Source: Cinnamomum chago (taxonomy: Eukaryota; Streptophyta; Magnoliopsida; Laurales; Lauraceae). Taken from it: 64,000 nucleotides of DNA. Each line of letters begins with the position of its first letter. Positions within the stretch are counted from its first letter, which is position 1. The stretch lies in contig CP142457.1 of the NCBI GenBank assembly GCA_038049695.1, positions 24,814,501 to 24,878,500 on the forward strand, given 5' to 3'. The notes under the pieces are model-generated. The model was not told the origin of the DNA and did not search any database. It saw only the letters and a program-made list of their open reading frames with translations. Positions 23,726 through 37,000 of the stretch are shown here, in pieces. The position numbers and the translations under genes were made by a program.

Positions 23726-23775
23726 TGGACCGAATATGGGGACCGGACTGTGGCCCGGTCCCCATATTCGGTCCA
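23726..23775. repeat. perfect inverted repeat, 21-nt arms, 8-nt loop
   Basis: Left arm 23726-23746 begins TGGACCGAATATGGGG; right arm 23755-23775 is its exact reverse complement; the loop is ACTGTGGC. Pairing stops exactly at the arm ends. It could be a small foldback element or a transcribed hairpin. It lies 1.2 kb beyond the FTSHI4-like stop codon on the 3' side. Confidence 0.9.
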
Positions 23776-25006
23776 AGTATACTTTCTCTAATAACAATTG
23801 CATGCAGTTCATTCTGTCCAAGTGGAGGCCTTAGCAAGGATAAATGGTAAAACAGGATTTATTTTGAATGTGTAGTATATAGGCAGCATATTGTCAATGC
23901 CTTGAGTCTGTGATCCACAGGCTAAGCCTCATGCAACTTGAATAATAAGTTAAATTAATACTCAATTTAAATATAATTTGCAAAAAATAAATGAATTGAT
24001 TGAATGATAAACCCATTTGTATAATCATCAAATTATAAAATAATAAATTCAAAAATTTCCTTGTGTAGCACTACAACAATGTCAGTAAATTAATTTGCAA
24101 TTCTTCCAGCTTAAACTACCTATATGTATTTAGTTAAGGAAATCCTCAAATGAGGACTGTCTCATGAGCACCATCCCTATCTATTTTTATCAGCACGTGG
24201 GACTCCAATGATCTATCCAACCCCCACACGCACCACCCGAACCCCTCCTCTAAATTGGCACAATCCCAAATCTGATGCTCACCCAATTGTTACCTACTGT
24301 TGGACTTGAAATCCTAAAAAAAAAAAAAAAATTCCTTCTAAAACCAGTAAACTTGAGAGCCATGGATCAAGGGATTAAGATGATCTACCAAATTTGAGTA
24401 TCCAAGTCCAATTTGCTACCCATGACCCACCCAGCCCGAATAAGCCCAAGATGAATTGGGTTTTCAAGCAGGCCAGGGCATGTGGGCTGGGGCTTGACCC
24501 GGACCAAGTTGCACCCCTAGCCTGGTTAACCGATTTGAAAATGATCTTAGATAAAGAACACCACAAGCCTGTGGCACAGTGGAAGGTGCCCGCTGTTGCA
24601 AATCTTGAGCTTTTGGGTTGATTACCAACAACGAAAAGTATAGAGCTACCAATAATAATAATAAAACAAAAGGTACTGAATTTTTTTAAACTCTCGTTCC
24701 CTCATCAAATAATTGCCAGTATGGAAGCATGTTGCCTGCCTCTTGCTAAAAATTTCAGGCAGCCATGATAATACACTTGCCGCTGATACAATGAAATGCA
24801 TCTCCAGATGAGTTATCATGGAATCATTCTCAACACTAAATTAAAAAAAAAAAAGAAAAGAATAAATCACAAGATAATGATCTGGGTGTACATTAATCAA
24901 AATTGGTAGCTTCAGGTCCCATCCATGGAAGTTGGTCACATGGCTACTATTCACTTGGAGAAAGTCTTGCTTCAGTAAGAATCTCCCGGTGAGAACACTA
25001 AAATTT
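23776..25006. other. 3' flank of the FTSHI4-like gene
   Basis: No ORF of interest. The 3' UTR should lie here, read leftward from 25006. Poly-A runs on the plus strand at 24315-24330 and 24842-24854. The remaining sequence is AT-rich and featureless to me. Confidence 0.4.
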
Positions 25007-25084
25007 TCAACACCGATGAAGAGGTGCAGGGTATATATCCAACGGTTGATAACGTAATTTGCTATTAACAGGCAGCGACCCCTC
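25007..25084 (-). CDS. FTSHI4: FTSHI4-like gene, terminal exon with stop
   Basis: 25 codons plus TGA, from [17 protein letters not shown] to the terminal APLHRC. Acceptor TTCAG ends at 25085. The C-terminal tail agrees with my memory of the family ending, which fixes the 3' end of the coding region at 25007. The 3' UTR should run leftward from there; I see no clear AATAAA on the minus strand in the next 350 bases. Confidence 0.85.
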   Translation of the reverse strand, partial: EGSLPVNSKLRYQPLDIYPAPLHRC

Positions 25085-28000
25085 CTGAAGAATTTATGAA
25101 AAAAAGAGACTTAAAACAGTACACAAAAAAAAAAAAAAGGTAGCAAAGTCTGTACAAAAGAAAGAACTGAGAAAAGACAAATTAAGTATATGTTACACCA
25201 ATAGATCCAGTACCAATGGAAACCTGATAAGTTAGCTTGATCCTATGCAGCTGATGAGACTAATCTAGAGCTAATGCATTTTAAATGAATTGTAGTGGCT
25301 GAAGGGAAGTTACAGAATTAAAATTACTGATGACAGGGCTCTGTTTAGCAACAATGGAGTTTCAGGTTAAAACTTACTGATCCAGGGGCAATATCAGAAA
25401 AAAAGTAATAAATTTTAGATAAACACATCAAGAGTTGGTCAGAAGGATGTTCGGACCACATCTTAAAACAGTTTAATAAAACTGCCTGAGATCTGCATCC
25501 ATTCTACAGGTTTGAGAAATTTCGGTCCGCAAGAATGAATGTCTAATTCAGGCCAAGCCAACATGGTCGCTCTATGATAATCAACTGATCTTAATAATCA
25601 CAAAATTTCTGGTTAACCTTAACATTCTCATTTCAGGGGACCCATATAGCATTCTCTAATCAAACGCTGTTCTCAATTCCTCTTTTAAGACGAGCTAGAG
25701 TTTAACACTTTCTCAGGTTCTAAGTTCAAACTTCTGCGAAGTGTATCTTGTATGTCTGACAGAAATATATCCAAGACATTGTAGACAGCCCAGTTTTGGT
25801 ATTCTTGGGAGTATTTCCCACCCACGTCATCAAAAAACCCCAACTGGGTAGTTAGATCATAAAGTTGATCCTAATAAAGGCCTGTTTATTTGCAAGAGAG
25901 AGAAGAGTAAGAGTGGAGTAATTGTCACATTATGCATAAAGTAAAAAATGAGTAGTGGGTTGCTTTACATTTGTTTGGATGGTTGGTGTAAAGTAAAAAA
26001 ATAAAAGGTTTTAAATGAATATGATGGAGTAAAAAGCACTTTATTATTATATATTATGGGAGTACCTCTGAGTAGAGTGAAGACAAATAAAAGAGGAATC
26101 TGAATTAGTAGACATTTTTATTCCTCTTGTCTCCTTAGGGCCATCCAAACACATTAAGTAGAATTTCCTACAGTTGGGGCCAATTCCACTCTCACCTCAC
26201 TCAAGTGCAAATTAACAGGCCCAAATAGAAAATGATCAAGGAATATAAAAAGTGATCTGGGGATATTCAAGGCATTTTCATCATCACCATGATTGAGGTG
26301 GGGAATCCGAGGGGCAACCGTACGCACTAAATCCTGCAAGGTGGTCTGGATCAAAGAACCAATGGCTCGAATGGAAAGGATACTGCCAAGAATTTTGAGT
26401 AATCAAGGAATCATTAATGTTTCTGATGAGTTCAGAAAACGCCTGAATGACTGCCTATCGATGATGTATGACAATGTCTAGTTATTAGTTAACCCTACAC
26501 AATTAAATTTGCATAAATTTGCAGCACAAAATTTTAATAATATAAACCGTAACAAAGTAAGGTCAAGTACCTCATCTAAATTTATCTGGAATGGTTGGGC
26601 AAGATCCTCAAGCATCACTGGAGATAACTGCTTCATTCTCTCCTCCACTTCCTGGGAAAATTGACAATAGGATATGCAAATAAACATAGAATAGCATTAG
26701 TAACATCAGTTGAAAAGCTAATGAGCTCAACATATGGCCATCTCCAAATAACCTTTGCTATAAAAAAAAAAAAAAAAGGCTTACAGAAAATGACATGTTC
26801 CTCCACCATGTTTAGTTTTACAACTCAGGCAACTTAACTTAACTAGTTGTTTTAGTTTTAATATACAGGCAGCTTAACCTCACTAGTTGTTTCCCTTTTT
26901 TTGGTAGCATATGCTAGGTCCTACAGATAACTCTACACTGCAACAATACTTCAGCACTGTAGTGCCAAAATTCTAGTGTACCATGAGCAAACAAAGCATA
27001 TTGAGGCTGATTGCCATTTCATTAGAAAGGTTACAAAGAAAGAAATAAAGTTTATGCTAATACAGATGATCATATTGCAGACTTTCTGGAAAAAGCAGTG
27101 ACTGAAAGACAACTGAGTGATGTTTAGTCCAAGTTGGCTTCGTTAATATATACACCAGCTTGAGGAGTAGTGTAGTGTTATGAGAAAATGGACTTTTACA
27201 GAAAGTTAGGGATTGTTCTGTATAGATTACTATATGTAGTGTTTTTTTTTTTGGAAATTATTAAATAATATAAATAAATCATGACGGTTGCCCAACACTA
27301 ATAGGGACACCCATCTAATCTCTCTCAAAATTCTTCTTCTACTTTTCTCTCCTTCTCCCTTCATTAGTTTTCCTTAATTTTCCAGACCATTCCCTAATAA
27401 ACCCTAAGGTCACATTGGCAATCAAACCCCTGGGGATTCCTCACCGGTTTCCCACAAAGTCGTGCAAAGCCCGGGGATTTGGACCAGTGGAAATCCTCAT
27501 TTGTGAGGATTTTTAGGTCCGACCCCTCCCTCATACGATTTGAAGATTCTCATTTTTATATGGATTTGGCACCGATACCAATTTCTTTTAGCTATACGCA
27601 TTGATATGCAACGATATCAATGTGAAAACCTCAACTATACAAATCAATAGTGAGGAATCCATAAATCTATGGATTCCTCACCTATTACCAAACATGCCCT
27701 GAATATTCTTAAATTAACAGGTTCAATTGCATCAATAACTTGAAGCATATGATACGTGGATACTTCAAAATAGGTAACACATCCATATCCTGTTGTATCC
27801 ATTGCCTCTTCTTCTTCTTCATGTTTTTTTTTTGGTGTAAAATCATGTCCGAAGTCCCAAGTCCCAACTTATCCATGGAGTGTCTGCCATATCCATGCCA
27901 TATCTAGGCACTACAGCTTACATAATAAAATAAGCATTGTAAAAGATTTGAAGAGAACGGGCATGCAAATCATACTTCTTAAAGTAAAACTTTGTTCATC

Positions 28001-31000
28001 ACAAATTTCAAAAGAAAATGAGTAGAAAGTAAATTACAAGTCCTAGGCAGTTGTTTCTCATTCATTTCATGAGTCTACAACAACCATTTCAAAACTCCCT
28101 AAGTGAAAGGAAGAAAAGAAAAATAATGTTTCAGTGGTTATACCAATCCAGTTATTCTAGACTTCAACAACAGTTCTTCGGCAATCATATCAAGAATATG
28201 TCTATTTTTCTTCAAACCATGGATAGCAAGTTCTTCTGCCTCTTCAATATACTGCAAGTAAATTAGATCAATAAGCAAGATGTATATTTTCTAAAGAAAT
28301 ATGCAGAAAACACCAATTGGACAACATTACTGTAATACAATTTGAATTTTGAATATTCATTACGGTGAATAGAGAAAAGTTAAAAGTATAACAAGTTTTT
28401 CAAAAAAAAGGAAGGAAATGACGACCATAAATTCAAGCAACTTTAGTGACATCATCCGGAAAAAGCTATTTGATCACCAATTTAAGCATATGTAAAAGCG
28501 CAAAGTGATTACAATCTTCGGTTGCCTATGTCACAAAGAATTGTCATGATAAGATGGTCACATTCGTCTAATAATAGAAATCAACGTTATAGCTCAGATT
28601 AATTACCACAATGGTCCAGTTATTGTTTTGGACCAACACCTATCTCTGCCAGCGTTAGATTACTTTCGATCTCGCGAGACTGATAAAAAGGAAAACTAGG
28701 AACTCACATCATGCCAGACGTATAAAGAGCTATGACCAAAAGGTTTAGTAAATGAAGCAAAATGGATTTTTTAATCCAGGTTTTGAAGTCATCTAAGCTT
28801 ATGTGGATCGAACTGAGCATTACAAGAAGACCTGCAGGGGGTTCAGATGGTGCACTTTGCCTCATCAATAGGGGGGCCATAAAGGACCCACAACCATTTT
28901 CATCTGAAGATTCAAGAACAACCAGAGTTTGGAAAATTTCCAAATTTTGTTATTTTTCTTAGTAATTTAGAAGCTTTGATTAGGACTCTGAATTGTATTA
29001 GGAATATATTATGGAAGGATTTCTAGGATTTTTAAATGATTTGGTACCATTATATAAGCAGCAGCAGCCGACTGTTATCGACAGTTTCTACCAGGGCGAA
29101 AAGTGATATTATTTCTTCTTCTTTTTTTTATCCATAGTTGATTCTCCTATTGAATTCCTCTTCAATCTATGGTGTTGTGCTAGAGTACTAGTGTACTAGA
29201 GTGACTCGATCCTATTCCTACCCATTTCTTGCTTATTTTCAAGTACAAGGGGCTCAGTCACCATATCCTGCTGTCACAACAGTATATTGACACTGTGAAT
29301 CCTGTCCTAGGGTTCCGCTTGGCTCCATGACTGCATCAGCAAAGGACATTGATATTAAAGCTTTTTTATGCTAACCAACAAGTGGTAGCTTAGTTGGCTA
29401 AGGCCTCTGCGCATCGGGAAATAGAGAGGTCTTGTGTTCGACACCTACCTTCGCTGGCCACCTCCTATAGTTTTACCCGGTGCATGTGGATAGGAGGGTT
29501 TGCATGTGCCCTTAGGGATTAGTTATCGGTTGTCTAGAATCGAGTGTCCCTCGGGCTCAGGGCCAAAGGCTCCTGGGCTGGGGTGGGTGGGAGATACCTT
29601 GGGTTATTAAAAAAAAAAAAAACTTTTTGATATGGAATGGAATTTCAATTGCAAATTTGAAGTCGCTAAAGCTAATGGGGAACAGATTAAACATCGCAAA
29701 AAGGTCCGCAAGCGTTTAAACAAGAATTGAGAAGAATCTGGCTACAAACAGTTCATATTTCAGCTTAAAATTGGATTCAGGGACTGTTTTGGAATAACAG
29801 TAAGCAGCAAGGGGGGTTAATGCAATTACGGAATTTCTGTACCCAGAAGATCCCCAGAAATGTTGCTGTATTTTGGGGGCTTAATTCAGTGGACCAATTA
29901 AGGCCCAATCCACAAAGTAACCATGTCAACATGGTCGTCCAAGAGTATAGATTAAAATCATGGGGTCCATATCATCCAAACATGGACCATGTGGGGCCCA
30001 CAGGCTGGAATATCCAGAGAGTTCTGAACGATCCAGCCAGCAAGGTCTGTGTATTTATTTTGATTTTCTCTCCTTTTTGAACCTCCTATTAGATATATCT
30101 TGTATACTTATATTGGTGAAAATAGTTGTAATTGAGAAAAGGGTGGGATTTGATTGCTTTAAGCATACATGTTGACTGTACCTGGTAGTATGCAGAAACA
30201 ACTGTGAACAGTGGGCAAGGTTTTTTTTTTTCCGTAGGTTGGTTATGAATAGGTGTCTTGTTAAGGAAGGTACATCGGTGAGGATCTTCTAGAAAGTTTC
30301 CTTGGTGTTTGAGGGGTTTAATATACAATATGTGGTCAGCAGTGGGAAGATAATTGACAGTTTTATAAATTGAAATAACAGTGGGTTTTCCAGCCATGTT
30401 TTCTCCGTTGTTTGCTTCTGACTTTATTTCCAATTGATTTGTGGTGTTTATGCTTGCATTCTAAGCATATTGGGTGGGTCATTCCTACTCATTCTCTTGC
30501 ATTTTTGTGTCCAAAGAGGGTCGGCAGTCACTGTTTCCAATTGATTTGTGGTGTTTATGCTTGCATTCTAAGCATATTGGGTGGGTCATTCCTACTCATT
30601 CTCTTGCATTTTTATGTCCAAAGAAGGTCGGCAGTCACTGTTTACTGCTGTAGCAGCAGTATTGGTCATCAGATATGCTGTCACTGGTTTTTGTTAATAC
30701 CTGTGACTGCATCAATTTTAAATAAATAATCTACAGGAGGTTTAGGAACAAGAGAAGATGCTTCATCAGCACAATGACATGCCTTCTACCGCAGAATTAG
30801 GGTAGGGAAGTAAAGAAAGCATTGACAAGAATGAGGACAAGAAAGGCTAGGAGCCAGATGGGATTCTAATAAAGCCTTGGAAATACTTACGAGGAATTTG
30901 TTGGGTTTGGTTAATTAGACTCTTCAATATGACATTAAGGAACAAAAAATAAAAAAAAGGGGAACAAGTGTTGTAGTACCTATACACAAAGGAGACATAT

Positions 31001-34000
31001 AGAGTTGCACCAATAATGACGGGATTAAACTAAAGGGTGACACTATTAAATTACAAGATAGAAAAGACTTAGACAAAAGGCTAAGATATCTAAAAATCAA
31101 TTTGGTTGCATGCGAGGGAGGTCAACTATGGAAGTTATCTTCTCATTTAGACCATTAGTGGAAAAATCTAGAGAGGAGGAAATGCATTCATATAGTCTTC
31201 ATCGGGCAGATACGCTCTTCAGGTACTTGAACCTGCTAGGATCACATCTAGACAAATAGAAGCAGGACGACGAGCAATGACACGATATGCATGCCGTGGT
31301 GGAAAAAGAAGTGTCCTAAGAGCTTATATTGACATTATTAAATGAGTGTCAGAACTATCTACTTAGAGACAATTGAGTTTCCAATGACCATAGGTTTGCA
31401 TCAAGAGTCACCTTTAAGCCCCTATATTTTCACACTGATTATGGATGAGTTAGCTGCTCATGTTCAAGAGGAGGTGCCTAGGTGTATGCTGTTGTAGACG
31501 ATATAATATTGCTGGTTGAATCAAGAGATGGCGTGAATGCGAAATTGAGAGATGGCGGAAGGCTTTAGAATCAAGAAGTGTTTTACAAAAAAGGTCCATT
31601 TACTTTTATAAAACCTCAAAAACACCCCTGTACTTTTTATTTTTACATAAGCATCCTTCACTTTGTGATCAACGTTAACAAAAGCATTCGTCGTTCATTT
31701 CTGTCCCCCAATTTTTATGTCTGACCACTTTACACTTTACATTTATTGAAAAGATGAAATGACACACATAACCCCAGATTCTTTCTTTTCTATTAAAAGA
31801 GACATCTCAAAGTCCCTCAACCATCTTTTTTCTATGAACATCATCACTCCTGACTCCACCCTCTAAAACCACAAATTTCAATCTAAAATCCGAAACAAAA
31901 TATGCAAAAGACGGGTAAGAAGATGCATCTGTTGATATTTTTCATTATTTATGTTGCTCATAGGTGGAATGATTTTTGGTGTTTGAATCAATGCACATTA
32001 AGGGTTTTTTGTTGCTATAATTCTCTCAAAGCAATGTCAGATGTCAAAAATTGTAGGTTATCAATGGAAGGTTTAACCCTTGTGTTTTTGCTGTAAATGT
32101 TTTGCAAGTAGTCAATTATGTGGCTGGTGATCTCTTCTCGGTCCTCTAACCTGTTGCCATTGACTGTCAAAAAATTGATTATGTTGCCCCTTTGTCTAAC
32201 CGTAGCCATGCTATGGAAGAACTTAATGTTTCTGTCCCCTTCTTTGAGCCACCTACACCTCGATCTCTGTTTCCATTTGATTTCTTCTTCCTGGACTCTG
32301 CGTTGAAAGAGATCTTTAAGTTGAAATCGTTTGGCGATATCCGTGTCAGACAAAATCTGATTTTCTTCCTTATGTCAAAAGCTTGCATTTTTCAAGGAGA
32401 GTTGCCTTAAAAGATTCCACAAGTCTATGGTTAATCTTGATTCAGTCTTTGATGCTAAGTTTCAATCTTTTTAACTCCGAAGATAACCGATAGCTAGCCC
32501 GACCGTTAACATCGTAGCAGTTCCACCAGATCTTAATTGATTCTCTAAAATGCTTGTCCTCTAGCCACATAAGTTCAAAGCGGAAGGGAGAGGGTCCCCG
32601 CTTCACGTTTTTGGAGTCAAGAAGGATGGGGCAGTGGTCAGAAGTGGGCTTGGGGAGAGCGATTTGGCAAACTTATGGGTATAGACCAATCCAATCACTG
32701 GTGACCAAAAATCTGTCAAGACGTGATAGTGAAAGTGGAATTTGATGGTTGGACCAAGTGAAGTTGGCCCTTCCTAGGTGGAGATCCGTTAGAGAGTGGG
32801 TATTAATCCAAACAGAGAAGGCTGCCATGTGTGTTGTAATGCTGCCACCTGCAGATCTTTTAGAAGGGAATTTTGTAATGTTCCAGTCACCACCTATACA
32901 CCAAGGACCCGCCCATTTACTACGAATGGAGTCAAGCTCGCACCAAAAGCTACTTTGGAGACGGCTGACTGTAGGGCCATAGACGGAAGCGATGATCCAA
33001 GCCGAGCTGTTGTCCTTGGCCTGAAGCACTGCCTACACTGAAAAAACCCCTTTAAAATTATCTTTTATGTTGTAGAGTCTGCTATTCCAACAAAGGAGAA
33101 TACCCCCAGAAGATCCTTTAGTGTCCAAAGAGATCCAGCTACAACTTTCCTTCATTAGCCACTTGGGTCGGCCCAAACCCTCGGCCCCAACCTCCAATGT
33201 GAAAATATCAATTAAATCGTTCACAGTAAGATTAGACCATTTTATATTATTCATTCTGATGTTTGGAGTCCATATATGTAAGCCACAGTTTGGTTAAAGT
33301 ATTTTATTAAACTTTTGAATAACTTCTCTCGGATGACTAGTTCCATTTAATAAAGAATAGAGATCTGGCTGCAACTTTCTAAGTACATTAAAAAAACATT
33401 TCTGTGCTAGAAAGTCATCGTTCTGATAATGATAATATTTTTTGGGTGCAGAGGGAAGCACTTTGTAAAGAGGAATTCAAGAATCACTAAACAAGCTAAG
33501 CATGGTCAATGCCTATGCTCCGCTTTATTGTTTTCAAAGTTCTGAAGGGATTCTGCACTTGTGTGACTTAATAGAAAAGAAGGGTTTGTCAGATAACACT
33601 CAATTTTTACTGTTCCTTTCGGAGAACTTTCTCTCCTCTCTTCCCTCTACTTCTCCCATCTCTGCTTAATAAAATTTGTTTTTAGAACTTGTTACTAGAA
33701 TAAATCAATACTATTACCTCAACAGATGGCAAAGCTGGCAAACATTGCTCAAAGCACAAAGCAAAATCATCAAATTTCCCCTAATTTTACTAGCTATTAT
33801 GGAAAAGGAGAACATGTAAAATTACCCGTGTTAATTCTCGCGTAAATAGTTCAGACACTTCAAGAGACATATCAGCAGGAATCACTTGAGGATCGTCCCA
33901 CTAACAAATGGAGAATGAGGTTTTAGTTTAATATAATGGCCAATTTCAGTCAAGATATGGGGAAAAAAAAAAAAAAAGATGTGGAAAAAATTATCTTAAA

Positions 34001-37000
34001 TAATGGATGCGATACCTTATATTTTATCAGCTCGCCTTCTGGACTATCTGGTCGATCCATCATTCCGACTCGCTTTACCAAGGAGGTCAGACCTAACCTT
34101 GAGTTTCTAGGGCTGATCACCATCTCTCTAGCAATCTGCATTCAAAACTCAAGTAAGTGGAAGAAATAAATGCAAGAACATCAATGCATGACTAATAGCA
34201 TATATTCCCTGTTTTGATAGGAATATTGGCCTCATCTCATTGGTATCTGATCCACTCTGATAGGAAGCATAGAAATAGACTTAAAGAAACTCAACAGTCG
34301 ATGATCTCATTAATTTAAAAAACTAAAGAGGCCATCTAATATACAATGTTTCTAGATTTATATGGAAAAGAAAAGGCACTGCTAGTGAACCAAGTGGACA
34401 ACCACATAAAAATGAAACTACTCTAGAATGTCAGAATCCCGTTCTGCTATCAAAGCATGAAGCTACAGCAGAATGCTTATCTCTCTGTATGTGTTATCTG
34501 AGGCCCTCTGCATTTATACTATTATCATTGAAGCCTTCTCCCATCTATTATTTGTTTTGTCCTTTTTCCTCATTGCATGCAAATTTTCACTTCCAATTGG
34601 ATCATGGTATCAAAGAGTTTAAGTTGTTTCTTCCTTTTCTTTTTAAGTTGCGTCTGCATGAGCGAAGAAGTTTGCATTGGATAAAACTGTTCAATAAAAC
34701 AGATAAGCATTAATTAAGCAAGGCTAAAAAAATTCAATACCTATATAATGTGATGGCTGTAATGCACGGACCCCTGTTTATCTGACCACCCAAAGAGCTG
34801 TGAAGAGAAAATAAAACCATTGGGCCGACCCAGAATCAAGAGAGGCCCATGACTCGTAGCATTACCCATGAACAGTTGTAGATAGGAACAATTATCCAGG
34901 CCACATCAGCCTAATATCTTGTGTTAGTTGTAACAATTCTATCCCAAATACAGTTGTTGTGCAGTCGTGAGAACTCTCACAGACAGCAAATATTCACACT
35001 TCATTTCTCATTGTCTGGTTCTTCTACTAACATGGTATCAGAGATCTGGTTCTCTGATTGATCAATTTTGTAATCTGTATTTCCTTATTCTAGTGATCTG
35101 GTTCAGTCCATTTGTCTTGTCAACTCAGATCTGCAGAATCTGAGTTCTGCTGCGACGCTTCCAACCGGTGTTAAGAAATTCGGTTTGGATGCCATTTCGG
35201 TTTGCCCTCTAAATGGGATGTTTCGGCCAATTCGGAGATTTCGGTGAAATATTTCGGAAAAAAAAGATTATATATATATTAAAATGAAAAAAATAATATA
35301 CGATACATTTAATTTATTGTACTAAATGAATGCCATATGTCGATTTATATTTGATGGGCTATTTCATATTAGAGTGAAATTTGGCTAGCTTATTCATAAT
35401 AAAATGTTTTTATTGAAATAAAATCTGATTAGGGCAATAGAGCCCATATAGTTATTTAGATTTTAATAGATGGGCGGCTCCACAGAGCCCACTAATTTCT
35501 CTAAGCCAAAAGGCCAAAAAAGGTAATTTTACTTTTAATTTTAAGTTTTAAAAAAATATGTTTAGCCCCTTCAGTTTTCATTTTCTCTATTTTGAAGGCA
35601 ACCTAAATACTGGGACGAATAATTGGACGAATCGGCCGAAATCATAAAATTCGGACCGAATCGGACGAATTGGAATGAATTCTGGGACGAATAATTATAG
35701 GGTCCTGTTCGTTTCGGTAGAGCGAACGACCTGAAATTATTCAAAAATTTCCGCCAAAACGAACCGAATTTTGTAGCACTGCTTCCAACCCTTCTTCTGC
35801 GTCTATTCTTCTGTCTCTGATTCAAGTAAACCTCTGTCAGGATTGCCTTCCAACTTTTTTGCAAACCCCTGGCATCGGACAATTGAAATCAAGCGGGATT
35901 TGAACAGTTAGTCATAGGTGGGACATCTATCATGATATCTAAACCCTACAGTCTGTACAACTGTGATTACCATGATTCCTAGAGGTCATCTACACTTCCA
36001 AAACTTACCAGTGGTTGCACAGTGGTTGTCCTAAAGCTTGTCTTTAGAATCCGACACAGTTGTCTCTCAAGTTTCAGCCAAACGCTAGTGGGGCACACTG
36101 GTTCGATCGATTCTGCTAGACAGAGAACCTTATCCCCAGGGTCGCCTGGATTTTGTGAAGGTTATTGGGAATTTTTTGGAATTTTTTTGAAAGCTCATTA
36201 GAGGTATTTATCCCCTTCCTCTTCTGATTAATATTTTGACAACTGGTCTCATTTGGACCATATATTTTTCAAATCTGGACACATCGACTCTTAAAATCTA
36301 CAGTTTACTGCCTAATTTTGGTATCTATCTACTGGTGAGCCTTGATTCTCAAATCAAACCTTTTTAGAGGTGATTTGCACACTCCACCATTGACTGAGTG
36401 GGTTGCCCAACCCAATTGCTCTTCAGAACCTTTTTTTTTTTATTTTTTTTATTCTTTTAAATAAATGTAATATCCTGAGTCACCTAAGCCCAGGATTAGA
36501 ATTAATAGTATGGCCCAGATGTGCCCTTTAGATGTTTATTTATTTTAATATATTAGAAGAATTACACGTGAATTGGAATTAGGAAAGAATTGTAATCAAC
36601 TCAAACTGGGTGTTATGTACGTGTGACTATGTGAATAGGACTGTAGGACTATATGTCCAAGTTGAGTGGGACTCAACATGTAGCTTGAGAAGAACTATGA
36701 CTCTAGGGTATATATATTGACCATCGACCATTCTTTTGGCATTCAATCCTCTTCTAATTCTTGAGAGAAAAATCTGAGAGAAAGAGCTTTGTGGTTGGAA
36801 TCCAGGGGAAGAAGAAGGCAATCGGTGAGCAACAAATGTTCTACTCGCGTCCGCACATCGCGAACGCAACTATCACATATCGGAGGTGAGTGAATCTTCC
36901 TCGATGACCCTAGTAAAAGAACATGAATTAAGTTTGGAGAAGTAAGGTTATGGATAGTGAAATTACATGACTGCAAATTCTGTTTGTAGTATTGTCGTTA

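Noticed and set aside
26154-26354. Minus-strand ORF in FTSHI4-like intron 7 as an extra exon
   Set aside because: Exons at 26571 and 25084 join in frame with protein continuity, and the ORF has no family similarity.
29386-29460. tRNA gene on the plus strand
   Set aside because: Box A and B are present but the acceptor-stem partner is missing and the sequence runs into a body with poly-A tail, so it is a SINE head.
35033-35044. TGGTATCAGAG sequences (35033, 38197, 38698, 48572) as tRNA-like genes
   Set aside because: Each lies directly beside an LTR end and is a primer binding site, complementary to the 3' end of initiator tRNA-Met.
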